The translations under genes and the position numbers were made by a program. From contig NZ_CP091851.1 in NCBI RefSeq assembly GCF_022059845.1, positions 5,135,501-5,199,500 on the forward strand: a DNA stretch of 64,000 bases, given 5' to 3'. Below, piece after piece: positions 15,858 to 24,323 of this stretch; position 1 is the stretch's first letter, and each line of letters opens with the position of its first letter. A model generated the notes under the pieces. The model searched no databases. It was not told where the DNA came from and saw only the letters and a list, made by a program, of their open reading frames with translations. Source of the stretch: Terrirubrum flagellatum (GTDB lineage Bacteria > Pseudomonadota > Alphaproteobacteria > Rhizobiales > Beijerinckiaceae).

Positions 15858-18539
15858 ATGATGGCGAAGTGGGTCTACACCTTTGGCGACGGCAAGGCCG
15901 AAGGCGACGCCGGGATGAAGAACCTGCTCGGCGGCAAGGGCGCCAATCTCGCGGAGATGTCCAATCTCGGCCTGCCGGTGCCGCCGGGCTTCACGATCTC
16001 CACCGACGTCTGCACCCACTATTACGCCCATGAGCGGACCTATCCCGAAGAGCTGAAAGGACAGGTCGAGACCGCGCTCGCTCATGTCGGCAAGCTGACT
16101 GGCCGCGTGTTCGGCGACGCTGCGAATCCATTGCTCGTCTCCGTGCGTTCGGGCGCGCGCGCGTCGATGCCCGGCATGATGGATACGGTGCTCAATCTCG
16201 GCCTCAACGACGAGACCGTGGAAGCGCTGGCGAAACAGGCGGGCGATCGCCGTTTCGCGCTCGATTCCTATCGCCGCTTCATCACGATGTATTCCGATGT
16301 CGTGCTCGAAGTCGGGCACCATCACTTCGAGGACATTCTCGAAGAGCACAAGGAGCGGAAGAACTACCAGCTCGACACCGATCTCACCGCCGACGACTGG
16401 GCGCAGCTCATCGTCAAATACAAGGCGGCGGTGAAGCGCGAGCTCGGCAAGGATTTTCCGCAGGATCCGAAGGAGCAGCTGTGGGGCGCGATCGGCGCCG
16501 TGTTCGGCTCCTGGATGAATGCGCGCGCGATCAAATATCGCGAGCTCAACGATATTCCCGCGAGCTGGGGCACGGCCGTCAATGTGCAGGCCATGGTGTT
16601 CGGCAATCTCGGCGAAACGTCGGCGACCGGCGTCGCCTTCACGCGCAATCCCTCCACCGGCGCGAAGGAGCTCTATGGCGAATTCCTGATCAATGCGCAG
16701 GGCGAGGACGTCGTCGCCGGCATCCGCACGCCGCAGGACATCACCGAAGCGGCGAAGATCGCAGCGGGCTCCGACAAGCCGTCGATGGAAAAGGCGATGC
16801 CCGAGGCCTACGCCGAGCTCGTGCGCATCTATGGCGCGCTCGAAAAGCATTATCGCGACATGCAGGACATGGAGTTCACCGTCGAAAGCGGCAAGCTCTG
16901 GATGCTGCAGACGCGCAACGGCAAGCGCACCACCAAGGCGGCGCTGCGCATCGCGGTCGATCTCGCAAGCGAAGGTCTGATCTCGCGCGCCGAAGCGGTG
17001 CAACGCATCGAGCCTGCGTCGCTCGACCAGCTTCTCCATCCGACCATCGATCCCAAGGCGCCGCGCACCATCATCGCGACGGGTCTTCCCGCTTCGCCCG
17101 GCGCCGCGGCCGGCGCGATCGTGTTCTCATCCGACGAGGCGGAAGAGGCGAAGAAGCAGGGCCGGAAGGTGATCCTCGTGCGCGTCGAGACGTCGCCGGA
17201 AGACATTCACGGCATGCATGCGGCGGAAGGGATTCTGACGACGCGCGGCGGCATGACCTCGCATGCGGCGGTGGTCGCGCGCGGCATGGGCAAGCCCTGC
17301 GTCTCCGGCGCCGGATCGATCCGCGTCGACTACGCCAAGCAGACGCTCACCGCGATGGGCAAGACGCTGAACAAGGGCGACGCCATCACCATCGATGGCG
17401 GCACCGGCCAGGTGCTGCTTGGCGAAGCGCCGATGCAGGAGCCGGAACTCTCTGGCGAATTCGCGCAACTGATGGAGTGGGCCGACGGCGCGCGGCGCAT
17501 GAAGGTGCGCGCCAACGCCGACACGCCGCTCGACGCGGCAACGGCGCGCAAGTTCGGCGCGGAAGGCATCGGTCTCTGCCGCACCGAGCATATGTTCTTC
17601 GAGGGCGACCGCATTGTCGCGGTGCGCGAGATGATTCTCTCCGACGACGAGAAGGGTCGTCGCGCCGCGCTTGCGAAGCTGCTGCCGATGCAGCGTTCGG
17701 ATTTCGCCAAGCTGTTCGAGATCATGCATGGGCTGCCGGTGACGATCCGCCTGCTTGATCCGCCGCTGCATGAATTCCTGCCGCACACCGACGCCGAGAT
17801 CGCGGAAGTGTCGAAGGCGATGGGCGCGTCGCCGGAGAAATTGAAGGCGCGCGCGCATGAGCTGCACGAATTCAATCCGATGCTCGGCTTCCGCGGCTGC
17901 CGGCTCGCCATCGCTTACCCTGAAATCGCGGAAATGCAGGCGCGCGCCATTTTCGAGGCGGCTGTCGAAGCCGCGAAGAAGACCGGCGAGCCCGTCGTCC
18001 CTGAAGTGATGGTGCCGCTGGTGATGACCAAGCCCGAATTCGATCTCGTCAAGGATCGCATCGACGCCATGGCGGCGGCCGTTGCGAAGGAGACCGGCGC
18101 CAAGGTCGAGTATCAAGTCGGCACCATGATCGAATTGCCGCGCGCCTGCCTGATGGCTGGCGAGATCGCACAAAGCGCCGAATTCTTCTCTTTCGGCACC
18201 AATGATCTCACGCAGACGACGCTTGGCATCTCGCGCGACGATGCGGCGTCGTTCCTCGGCCCCTACACGGCGAAGGGCATCATTCCCGCCGATCCCTTCG
18301 TGACCATCGATCAGGAGGGCGTCGGCGCTCTGGTGAAGCTTGCGGTCAAGGGCGGACAGGCGACGCGACCGAAGATCAAGCTCGGCATCTGCGGCGAGCA
18401 TGGCGGCGATCCCGCCAGCATCGTGTTCTGCGAAAGCGCCGGCCTCGACTACGTCTCCTGCTCGCCTTATCGCGCGCCGATCGCGCGGCTCTCGGCGGCG
18501 CAGGCGGCGCTCGGGAAGCTCAAAGAGAAGGACGCGTGA
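15858..18539 (+). CDS. ppdK: Pyruvate, phosphate dikinase
   Basis: PPDK interconverts pyruvate + ATP + Pi and phosphoenolpyruvate + AMP + PPi. The 893-residue protein has the N-terminal ATP-grasp domain (LLGGKGANLAEMSNLGLPVPPGF), the swivelling phosphohistidine domain with GGMTSHAAVVARGMG (histidine near residue 469), and the C-terminal PEP/pyruvate barrel ending in LGICGEHGGDP. Start codons at 15858 and 15861 are both possible, with GGGAG five or eight bases upstream. The open frame continues to 15705 without homology. It stands alone between repeat-rich gaps. Confidence 0.96.
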   Translation: MMAKWVYTFGDGKAEGDAGMKNLLGGKGANLAEMSNLGLPVPPGFTISTDVCTHYYAHERTYPEELKGQVETALAHVGKLTGRVFGDAANPLLVSVRSGARASMPGMMDTVLNLGLNDETVEALAKQAGDRRFALDSYRRFITMYSDVVLEVGHHHFEDILEEHKERKNYQLDTDLTADDWAQLIVKYKAAVKRELGKDFPQDPKEQLWGAIGAVFGSWMNARAIKYRELNDIPASWGTAVNVQAMVFGNLGETSATGVAFTRNPSTGAKELYGEFLINAQGEDVVAGIRTPQDITEAAKIAAGSDKPSMEKAMPEAYAELVRIYGALEKHYRDMQDMEFTVESGKLWMLQTRNGKRTTKAALRIAVDLASEGLISRAEAVQRIEPASLDQLLHPTIDPKAPRTIIATGLPASPGAAAGAIVFSSDEAEEAKKQGRKVILVRVETSPEDIHGMHAAEGILTTRGGMTSHAAVVARGMGKPCVSGAGSIRVDYAKQTLTAMGKTLNKGDAITIDGGTGQVLLGEAPMQEPELSGEFAQLMEWADGARRMKVRANADTPLDAATARKFGAEGIGLCRTEHMFFEGDRIVAVREMILSDDEKGRRAALAKLLPMQRSDFAKLFEIMHGLPVTIRLLDPPLHEFLPHTDAEIAEVSKAMGASPEKLKARAHELHEFNPMLGFRGCRLAIAYPEIAEMQARAIFEAAVEAAKKTGEPVVPEVMVPLVMTKPEFDLVKDRIDAMAAAVAKETGAKVEYQVGTMIELPRACLMAGEIAQSAEFFSFGTNDLTQTTLGISRDDAASFLGPYTAKGIIPADPFVTIDQEGVGALVKLAVKGGQATRPKIKLGICGEHGGDPASIVFCESAGLDYVSCSPYRAPIARLSAAQAALGKLKEKDA

Positions 18540-18567
18540 TCCGATTTGCGAAAGTCAGGGGTAAGCT

Positions 18568-18717
18568 GTCATCCCCGGGCTTGTCCCGGGGATCCACGTC
18601 TTTTTCAATTGCAAGCAAGACGTGGATGGCGAGTGGAACTCGGGCAAGCCCGAGTTCCGGAAGACTGAAAACGCAAGTCGGATAAATCCGACTTGCGGCG
18701 ACAAGTCCGGCCATGAC
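18568..18717. repeat. Composite palindromic repeat, family A with two inner hairpins
   Basis: Family A outer arms (GTCATCCCCGGGCTTGTCCC at the left, CAAGTCCGGCCATGAC at the right) enclose two perfect 10-base-pair hairpins with four-base loops: 18635-18658 (GGAACTCGGG-caag-CCCGAGTTCC) and 18673-18696 (GCAAGTCGGA-taaa-TCCGACTTGC). It looks like repeats nested in repeats. It lies between ppdK and the thioesterase gene. Confidence 0.8.
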
Positions 18718-18762
18718 GGGGGAAAATCGCGGCGTCGTCTTTTAAGTCGCCAGGGGGGATTT

Positions 18763-19257
18763 ATGGAGCGTCCGACAGAACTTCACCCGCCGCGGCCGCT
18801 CACGCGTGAGGAGATGGCCGGCGCGCACGGGCTTGAGCTGTTCCGCCGCATGATCGCCGGCGAACTGCCGCGCCCGCCGATCTCGAAGACGCTGAATTTC
18901 TGGCTCGCCGAAGCCGATGAAGGCCGCGCCGTGTTCGTCGGCGAACCCTTGCCGGAGCATTTCAATCCGCTTGGCACGATCCATGGCGGCTGGGCGGCGA
19001 CTTTGCTCGATTCAGCGCTCGCCTGCGCGGTGCATACGATGCTGAAGCCCGGCCAGATCTACACCTCGGTCGAGATGAAGGTGAATTTCGATCGTCCCAT
19101 CCTGCCGGGCATGGGCCTCGTGCGCTGCGAGGGGAAAGTCATCCAGGTCGGCGGCCGCATCGGGACGTCTGAAGCGCGCCTTGTCGATGCGAATGGCAAG
19201 CTGCTCGCGCACGGCACCGAGACCTGCCTGATCATGGACATCAATGGCGGGCGGTGA
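18763..19257 (+). CDS. PaaI-family hotdog thioesterase
   Basis: 164 residues with the hotdog-fold signature HFNPLGTIHGGWAATLLDSA near 66-85, followed by YTSVEMKVNFDRPILPG and EARLVDANGKLLAHGTETC. PaaI-type enzymes hydrolyse aryl- or acyl-CoA thioesters; the natural substrate is unknown. The ATG at 18763 follows AGGGGGG by about six bases. The gene stands alone between repeat elements, with no phenylacetate genes nearby. Confidence 0.85.
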   Translation: MERPTELHPPRPLTREEMAGAHGLELFRRMIAGELPRPPISKTLNFWLAEADEGRAVFVGEPLPEHFNPLGTIHGGWAATLLDSALACAVHTMLKPGQIYTSVEMKVNFDRPILPGMGLVRCEGKVIQVGGRIGTSEARLVDANGKLLAHGTETCLIMDINGGR

Positions 19258-19283
19258 GGGGCTGGCGCGCTGTGCTTTGCTCC

Positions 19284-19470
19284 TCGTCCCCGGTTCCATG
19301 AAGCGAGGCTTCAGCCGAGCGGAATGGAGACCGGGGTCCAGCGCAAGATTCGCGAGCGAAGCGAGCTCCTCGAAGTAAAATTGAGGCTGCGCCTTCGGCG
19401 CAGGAGTCTTTCGCTGGATCCCGGATACGGTTCCGCTCCACTTCGTTCCGCTTCACCGTTCCGGGAACGG
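19284..19470. repeat. Palindromic repeat, family B
   Basis: The gap between the thioesterase and hydrolase genes holds a family B element: GTCCCCGGTTCCATGAAGC, then CGGAATGGAGACCGGGGTCC, then a second block GGATCCCGGATACGGTTCC facing CCGTTCCGGGAACGG. I see no gene in the remaining bases to 19559. Confidence 0.7.
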
Positions 19471-19559
19471 AGGCCGACGCCCGCTTCGCCGCCTTGATCG
19501 CAAGCTTCGCCGCCGCCATGCTGGCCGCCCGCATGTAATTTTTATGCGCGAGGATCATC

Positions 19560-20381
19560 ATGGCGATATCAGGCTCCGTTGCGCGGCCGTTCGGTTCTCT
19601 CGCCTATGAGGACAATGGCGTCGGCGCCGCGCTGATCTTCGCGCATGGACTCGGCGGCAATCACCTCTCCTGGTGGCAGCAGATCGCGCATTACAAGCCG
19701 CATTTTCGCTGCGTGACCTTCTCGCATCGCGGCTTTGCGCCGTCGTCGTCGATATCAGGCGGCCCCGATCCATACGACTACGCCGACGATCTCGCGGCGC
19801 TTCTCGATCATCTCGCAATCCCGCGCGCGGTGATCATCGCGCAATCCATGGGCGGGTGGAGCGCCGTCGAGTTCGGATTGAAATATCCCGATCGCGTCGC
19901 TGGCATCGTCTTCGCCTGCACCACCGGCAGCATCGATTTCGAGCAGGCGCCGCACATGAAACTCGGTGCCGTCGCTGAATGGCGCGCTTTCGCCGATGCG
20001 GAAATTGCTGCGGGACAGGCGGAATCCGTGCATCCCGCCTGCGGCCGCCGCATGGCGAGCGAAAATCCGGCGCTGCATGAACTCTACAAAGAGATCGATC
20101 GCATGAACGCAGGCCTCGACAAGCCGGCGATCATGCGGAAGCTGCACGCGATGCGCGCGCGGCCGCCGTCCGATCTCGATCAGATTCCCGCGCATCTCAT
20201 GTTCATCACCGGCGGCGAGGATATCGTCATTCCGCCATGTGGCGTCGAGGCGGTGTCGCGCAGCGTCGCCAATGCGCGTTTCGCGCGCGTCGAGGATGCG
20301 GGACACTCCGTCTATTTCGAGCGCGCGTCGCGGTTCAATGACGCGCTCGATTCCTATCTCGGCGCCATCAATTACCGATAG
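19560..20381 (+). CDS. Alpha/beta-fold hydrolase
   Basis: 273 residues. The nucleophile elbow is AQSMGGW (serine 96), the oxyanion region is HGLGGNHLSWW (29-39), the acid is probably the aspartate in TGGEDIVIPP, and the catalytic histidine is in EDAGHSVYFE. This is a complete triad in a protein of normal length. Substrate is unknown; esters, epoxides and lactones are all possible in this superfamily. No signal peptide. The neighbours do not suggest a pathway. Confidence 0.85.
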   Translation: MAISGSVARPFGSLAYEDNGVGAALIFAHGLGGNHLSWWQQIAHYKPHFRCVTFSHRGFAPSSSISGGPDPYDYADDLAALLDHLAIPRAVIIAQSMGGWSAVEFGLKYPDRVAGIVFACTTGSIDFEQAPHMKLGAVAEWRAFADAEIAAGQAESVHPACGRRMASENPALHELYKEIDRMNAGLDKPAIMRKLHAMRARPPSDLDQIPAHLMFITGGEDIVIPPCGVEAVSRSVANARFARVEDAGHSVYFERASRFNDALDSYLGAINYR

Positions 20382-20679
20382 CGATACGTGGATTTCTTGA
20401 TCGCAAATCTCCCGAGCGCTGTGCGCAATGCGGCTTAACGAAAGCTTGCTTCGCGTCCTGCGATGACGCGCCTCATGTTTCCTGATGTTTACGGTCGCGC
20501 AACCCTAATGGTCGATAACCACGATCGAACGAATGCGACGCATTCGCTCGCCGATCGACGGAACCTGGTCTCGCGTACCGTCGACATGGCGATCTTGCGC
20601 CGTATCCCCGTGGCGTTCTTCGCAGCGGATGGCGACGTGTTTCATCGTCGTCCGGGCGAAGCTTTGCGTGGCGTTGCGT

Positions 20680-21903
20680 ATGCGTCAGTCGCGTCGGCGA
20701 GTTCACTGGATCTGTGCGACCATCGCACCCTGGGCCCTCGCCGGCGGGCTCCTGGCGACGTTCACGGCGAGCGCTGGCTATGCGCCTGTCGGCGTAACGC
20801 TGATCGGCTGGAAGAAGCCGCTCACTCCCAGAGAGATTGCGGCTGACAACGCTGAGCCTGTCATGACAGGCGCTATCCGCCTCGCGAGCCTGACGTCGGA
20901 CTGGCCGATCGCCTCGCGCGCCGAAACCATCGGCAATCTGCCGCGCTCCTCGCGCCTCGTCGACGAGCTTGCGCCGAGCTTCGAGATGAAGCCGGACGCG
21001 CATGATTTTCCCGTCGTCGATCGCAGGCTGAAGGGTGATCCGATTCTGTCGCTGCGACCGAGTCTCAGCCGCGCCATCCCTGCGCCGTTGCATCAGGATT
21101 TCGCGCGGGCGATCTTTTCGATCGATGAGGACAATCTCGTCTTCGGCGAATTCCGCGTTCAGCCCGCGACCTTGTCGCTGCGCGAGAATCTTGTCGCGAT
21201 CGAACGATTTTCGCCGGGCCAGATGCAGCCGCAGGCGCCCGCGCGTCCCGGCATCGAGACATCGCCGGAGGCGGCCTCGTCAACACCTGCGCAAACGACC
21301 AGCGAAGGCCGCTCGGGCGCGACGCCTTCAACCTCGCGCGAGATTGCGCTTGCCTCAGCGACGCCTGCGGCGGCTGGCGCCATGCCGCTTGCAATCGCCG
21401 CGGCGCCCGTGTGGCTCCCGGGGCAAGGCGGCGTCACCGCCGTCGCGCGCAGCGACGCGGCGCAACGCTATTCAGGTCTCGTGCAGCCCGCCGCGATGGG
21501 GCGCGAACTGAAATGCCTGTCCGAAGCGGTCTATTTCGAGGCGCGCAGCGAGCCGGAGGAGGGGCAGGCGGCGGTGGCGCAGGTGGTGCTCAATCGCGTG
21601 AAGAGCGGGCTCTATCCCCAGAGCGTCTGCGGCGTCGTCTATCAGAACCGCGAGCGCTATCTCGGCTGCCAGTTCACCTTCGCCTGCGAGGGCAGGTCGC
21701 TGCGCATCACCGAGCCGGAACCCTGGCGCGCGGCGCAGCGCATCGCGCAGGCGGTGCTCGATGGCAGCAGCTACAATGATGAAGTGGGCGGCTCGACCCA
21801 CTATCACGCGCGTTATGTCCGGCCCTATTGGGCGCGCAGCCTGAAGCGGATGGATACGATCGGTCAGCATGTCTTTTATCGGCTGCGGCCGGGGCAGACG
21901 TAA
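20680..21903 (+). CDS. SleB-type cell wall hydrolase
   Basis: 407 residues from the ATG at 20680, beginning with a basic stretch and a membrane anchor (PWALAGGLLATFTASAGYA). A long Ala/Pro/Ser-rich linker follows. The C-terminal hydrolase_2 (SleB) domain is CLSEAVYFEARSEPEEGQAA, VVLNRVKSGLYPQSVCGVVY, CQFTFACEG and STHYHARYV. Such enzymes cleave peptidoglycan. The open frame extends to 20533, but the upstream residues lack homology. The gap 20382-20679 shows no other gene. Confidence 0.82.
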   Translation: MRQSRRRVHWICATIAPWALAGGLLATFTASAGYAPVGVTLIGWKKPLTPREIAADNAEPVMTGAIRLASLTSDWPIASRAETIGNLPRSSRLVDELAPSFEMKPDAHDFPVVDRRLKGDPILSLRPSLSRAIPAPLHQDFARAIFSIDEDNLVFGEFRVQPATLSLRENLVAIERFSPGQMQPQAPARPGIETSPEAASSTPAQTTSEGRSGATPSTSREIALASATPAAAGAMPLAIAAAPVWLPGQGGVTAVARSDAAQRYSGLVQPAAMGRELKCLSEAVYFEARSEPEEGQAAVAQVVLNRVKSGLYPQSVCGVVYQNRERYLGCQFTFACEGRSLRITEPEPWRAAQRIAQAVLDGSSYNDEVGGSTHYHARYVRPYWARSLKRMDTIGQHVFYRLRPGQT

Positions 21904-21959
21904 CAAATAGCGATCTTTTGGTTTTCGCCGCCGCCGCCTAGCGCAGGCGATGCCATATC

Positions 21960-23141
21960 ATGTATTTTAGAATCGGGTTGTTGTGGTCTCGAGTCGCAAT
22001 TCGAATGTCATTTTACGCGCCTGACGAGGTTATCGAAGAAGTTGTTGCGACACGAAACCGCATCGGGAAATGGATTTTCTGTGAGCGAGAAGTAATTGAC
22101 GACTGGTATGCGGTTGTAAGAGAAGTCGGTAGCGCAATGATGTTGACAAACAGTTGTTTGCCTATCAATGGCGATGTCTACTATGCGATCGTTTCTTCAC
22201 ACAAGCCATTTGAAACAGTTCTGCTTCCGTCGAAGAAATTTGTGATTCTCGTTGATGGAGATTCCTTTTATTCGTTTCTCAGCTTTTGCTTAAGAATTCA
22301 ATCGCTGTCGCCTCTGGCAGAGTTCTTGGACGGCGGAGGTGCGTTGGCCGAGCACGCCAATCTTTTAGGGATACCCCTCTTAAATATTCTAAAATACTTT
22401 TTACAGAATCCAATAGGAGCTACTGCGCTCGAAGGACGCACTCGCGCGGTTTATCAATCTGCTTTATTGTTTATTGTTGGGCATGAGCGGGCTCATATTG
22501 CGCACGGACATATGGACTTCATTCGGTCCGAAGATTTCGCTTGCTTTGCGAAAGACACAGAAGACCGTGATCTCACTTTGCGTACACTTGAGATGGACGC
22601 AGATAGTAGCGGTACGACGGCAGTTTACGATGTTTTTGAGCATATTCTTTTTCCTTTGGTAGCATCGAAAGGCTTGGACGAATGCATTGCTGAAGAGACG
22701 GCGCATCGTTTTCGTGCGCAATATATTGCAGGCGCGTTTATCTCCATTTTATTTGCTGACGCGCGGCTAAAGAATTTCAACACTCCAGGCTATCCGTTGG
22801 GATACGCTCGCTTTCTGACAGTTTCGGAAATTATGAAAAAGGTGCTCGCCTCTTTAGGCAACAAGAGTGCTGCCTTACCAGAGCAGGTGCGGGAGCAGAT
22901 TGTCGACGCCTTTGCGAAGCTCAATGGAGATGTCGAGAAGTTAGGTCATCCGATCGCTACCAATTGCCGCGTTTGGGAGCGAAGCGCGCATACTCCAAGA
23001 CATGAATACAATGTGATTGGAGTTTGGGACGGCCTACGACTCCTCCAACCACTTTATGGCCGTTGGGCGCGACTCCGTCCGTTCCTTGAGAAATACCAGC
23101 GAGGCGGCCGGTTGGCGCCGGCTTCTGCGAATCCATTTTAG
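21960..23141 (+). CDS. HExxH metallopeptidase-like protein, possible phage-exclusion type
   Basis: A 393-residue protein of visibly higher A+T content than its neighbours. It has a zinc-protease motif VGHERAHIAHGH (HExxH at 175-179) and, about 32 residues later, LEMDADSSG (211-219), which can supply the third ligand as in ExxAD-type gluzincins. The sequence context around HExxH is hydrophobic. No signal peptide is clear. The layout resembles M48-like cytoplasmic proteases and the Lit/U49 phage-exclusion peptidases, but I cannot assign either family. An alternative start is the ATG at 22005. It stands alone and is flanked downstream by a family A repeat. Confidence 0.6.
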   Translation: MYFRIGLLWSRVAIRMSFYAPDEVIEEVVATRNRIGKWIFCEREVIDDWYAVVREVGSAMMLTNSCLPINGDVYYAIVSSHKPFETVLLPSKKFVILVDGDSFYSFLSFCLRIQSLSPLAEFLDGGGALAEHANLLGIPLLNILKYFLQNPIGATALEGRTRAVYQSALLFIVGHERAHIAHGHMDFIRSEDFACFAKDTEDRDLTLRTLEMDADSSGTTAVYDVFEHILFPLVASKGLDECIAEETAHRFRAQYIAGAFISILFADARLKNFNTPGYPLGYARFLTVSEIMKKVLASLGNKSAALPEQVREQIVDAFAKLNGDVEKLGHPIATNCRVWERSAHTPRHEYNVIGVWDGLRLLQPLYGRWARLRPFLEKYQRGGRLAPASANPF

Positions 23142-23175
23142 CGGCTCGTCGCTCTCTGACAGTCCCGGTTTTTTC

Positions 23176-23262
23176 GTCATGCCCGCGCTTGTCGCAGGCA
23201 TCCGCGTCTTTGTTGAGAGGAACCAGCTCGTCGTGGATGGCCGGACCAAGTCCGGCCATGAC
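23176..23262. repeat. Palindromic repeat, family A (diverged)
   Basis: Left arm GTCATGCCCGCGCTTGTCGC and right arm TGGATGGCCGGACCAAGTCC pair imperfectly around a 30-base centre. The rest of the gap to 23526 (about 264 bases) contains an A+T-rich stretch near 23410-23435 that could hold the promoter of the next gene, and no other gene. Confidence 0.7.
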
Positions 23263-23526
23263 AACTGGAAGAACGATCCCTCGCAAAATGGTGAACGCTG
23301 TTTCTGGCGTGTTTTCGCGCGCCATTGTCCCGTTTCGGCGCAATTCGCATCGAACACCGTTAACCTCCGCTTCATTCCGGCACGAAAACGCTCCGAATCT
23401 GGAGTAACCAAACTATTGATTTAACTATACTATTTCCCGCAATCCCATTGCCTTCCAGCATTTCAAGGCGTTACCTCCCGGCAACAGCGACGGCGTTGAT
23501 CGCCTCGCACCGGGATGGAGCAGATG

Positions 23527-24117
23527 ATGAGCTTCGGGCGGACTTTTGTGATGGCGAGCTGCGCTGCCGCGGCGCTCGCGGCCGGCGTCGGCCGCGTCGA
23601 CGCCGGCGAACGCTGCGTCGGCCAGTGCTTCGAGAAGGTCGCGACGCCGCCGGTTTATGGTTCGGTCGCCGAGCAGGTGATGGTCGCGCCGCCGCGTCAC
23701 GTCGTTCACCGCACGCCGGCCGAATTCGCGGTGGTGCCGCGCCCCGTGACGATCGCGCCGGAGCATACCGTCGCCCGATACGTTCCTGCTGAATACGCCA
23801 GCGTCGCCGAGACGGTGATGGTGTCGCCCGGCGGCAAGCGCTGGGTCGTGCGCCGTGACTATTACGGCCGCGAGATCGGCTGCTGGGAAGTGACGCCGCC
23901 GGAATATGCGACGCGCACCCGCTCTGTCGTCGTGCGCCCCGCCGCCACCCTCTATGAGCGCGTCCCGGCGGTGACCGCGATGCGCGCGCAGCATGTGATG
24001 GTGCGGCCGCCGTCGGTCTCCTACGAGACGATCCCGGCCGAATACGCCACGCGCCAGCGCACCGTGCTGGTCAGTCCGGGCGGCGCCGAATGGAGGCCCA
24101 TCGGCCGCGGCTACTAA
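23527..24117 (+). CDS. Secreted protein made of short PxxY...VxVxP repeats
   Basis: 196 residues with a signal peptide (FGRTFVMASCAAAALAAGVG). The mature part has one cysteine pair near the start (GERCVGQCFEK) and about six degenerate repeats of roughly 20-30 residues. They are anchored by PAEY/PPEY/PPVY and end in VMVAPP, VTIAPE, VMVSPGG, VVVRPA, VMVRPP and VLVSPGG. A periplasmic or surface beta-rich protein is likely. I recognise the type from Rhizobiales but not a function. GGAG six bases before 23527 favours that ATG over those at 23515 and 23524. A strong hairpin follows. Confidence 0.65.
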   Translation: MSFGRTFVMASCAAAALAAGVGRVDAGERCVGQCFEKVATPPVYGSVAEQVMVAPPRHVVHRTPAEFAVVPRPVTIAPEHTVARYVPAEYASVAETVMVSPGGKRWVVRRDYYGREIGCWEVTPPEYATRTRSVVVRPAATLYERVPAVTAMRAQHVMVRPPSVSYETIPAEYATRQRTVLVSPGGAEWRPIGRGY

Positions 24118-24170
24118 AAGATTCAGGTTCCGGCGACGGGAGGCTCGCAAGAGCGGATGTCGACGGGATG

Positions 24171-24212
24171 CGCCGACCGCGGTTGTCCGCCCGCGGTCGG
24201 CGTCACCGTTTT
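24171..24212 (+). terminator. Stem-loop terminator after the repeat-containing secreted protein
   Basis: CGCCGACCGCGG (24171-24182) and CCGCGGTCGGCG (24191-24202) form a perfect 12-base-pair stem with an eight-base loop, followed after TCACCG by TTTT. The T-run is short and slightly distant. Confidence 0.6.
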
Positions 24213-24323
24213 CGCGTGGGTTCGATCCATGCACGAGCGTGATAGGTCCATCAGCATTTGTGACTGCTGCTGATCCCTGAGGCGAGTTACCATTCCTGCA
24301 ACTTCGCAGGACTTCGTCTCCCC

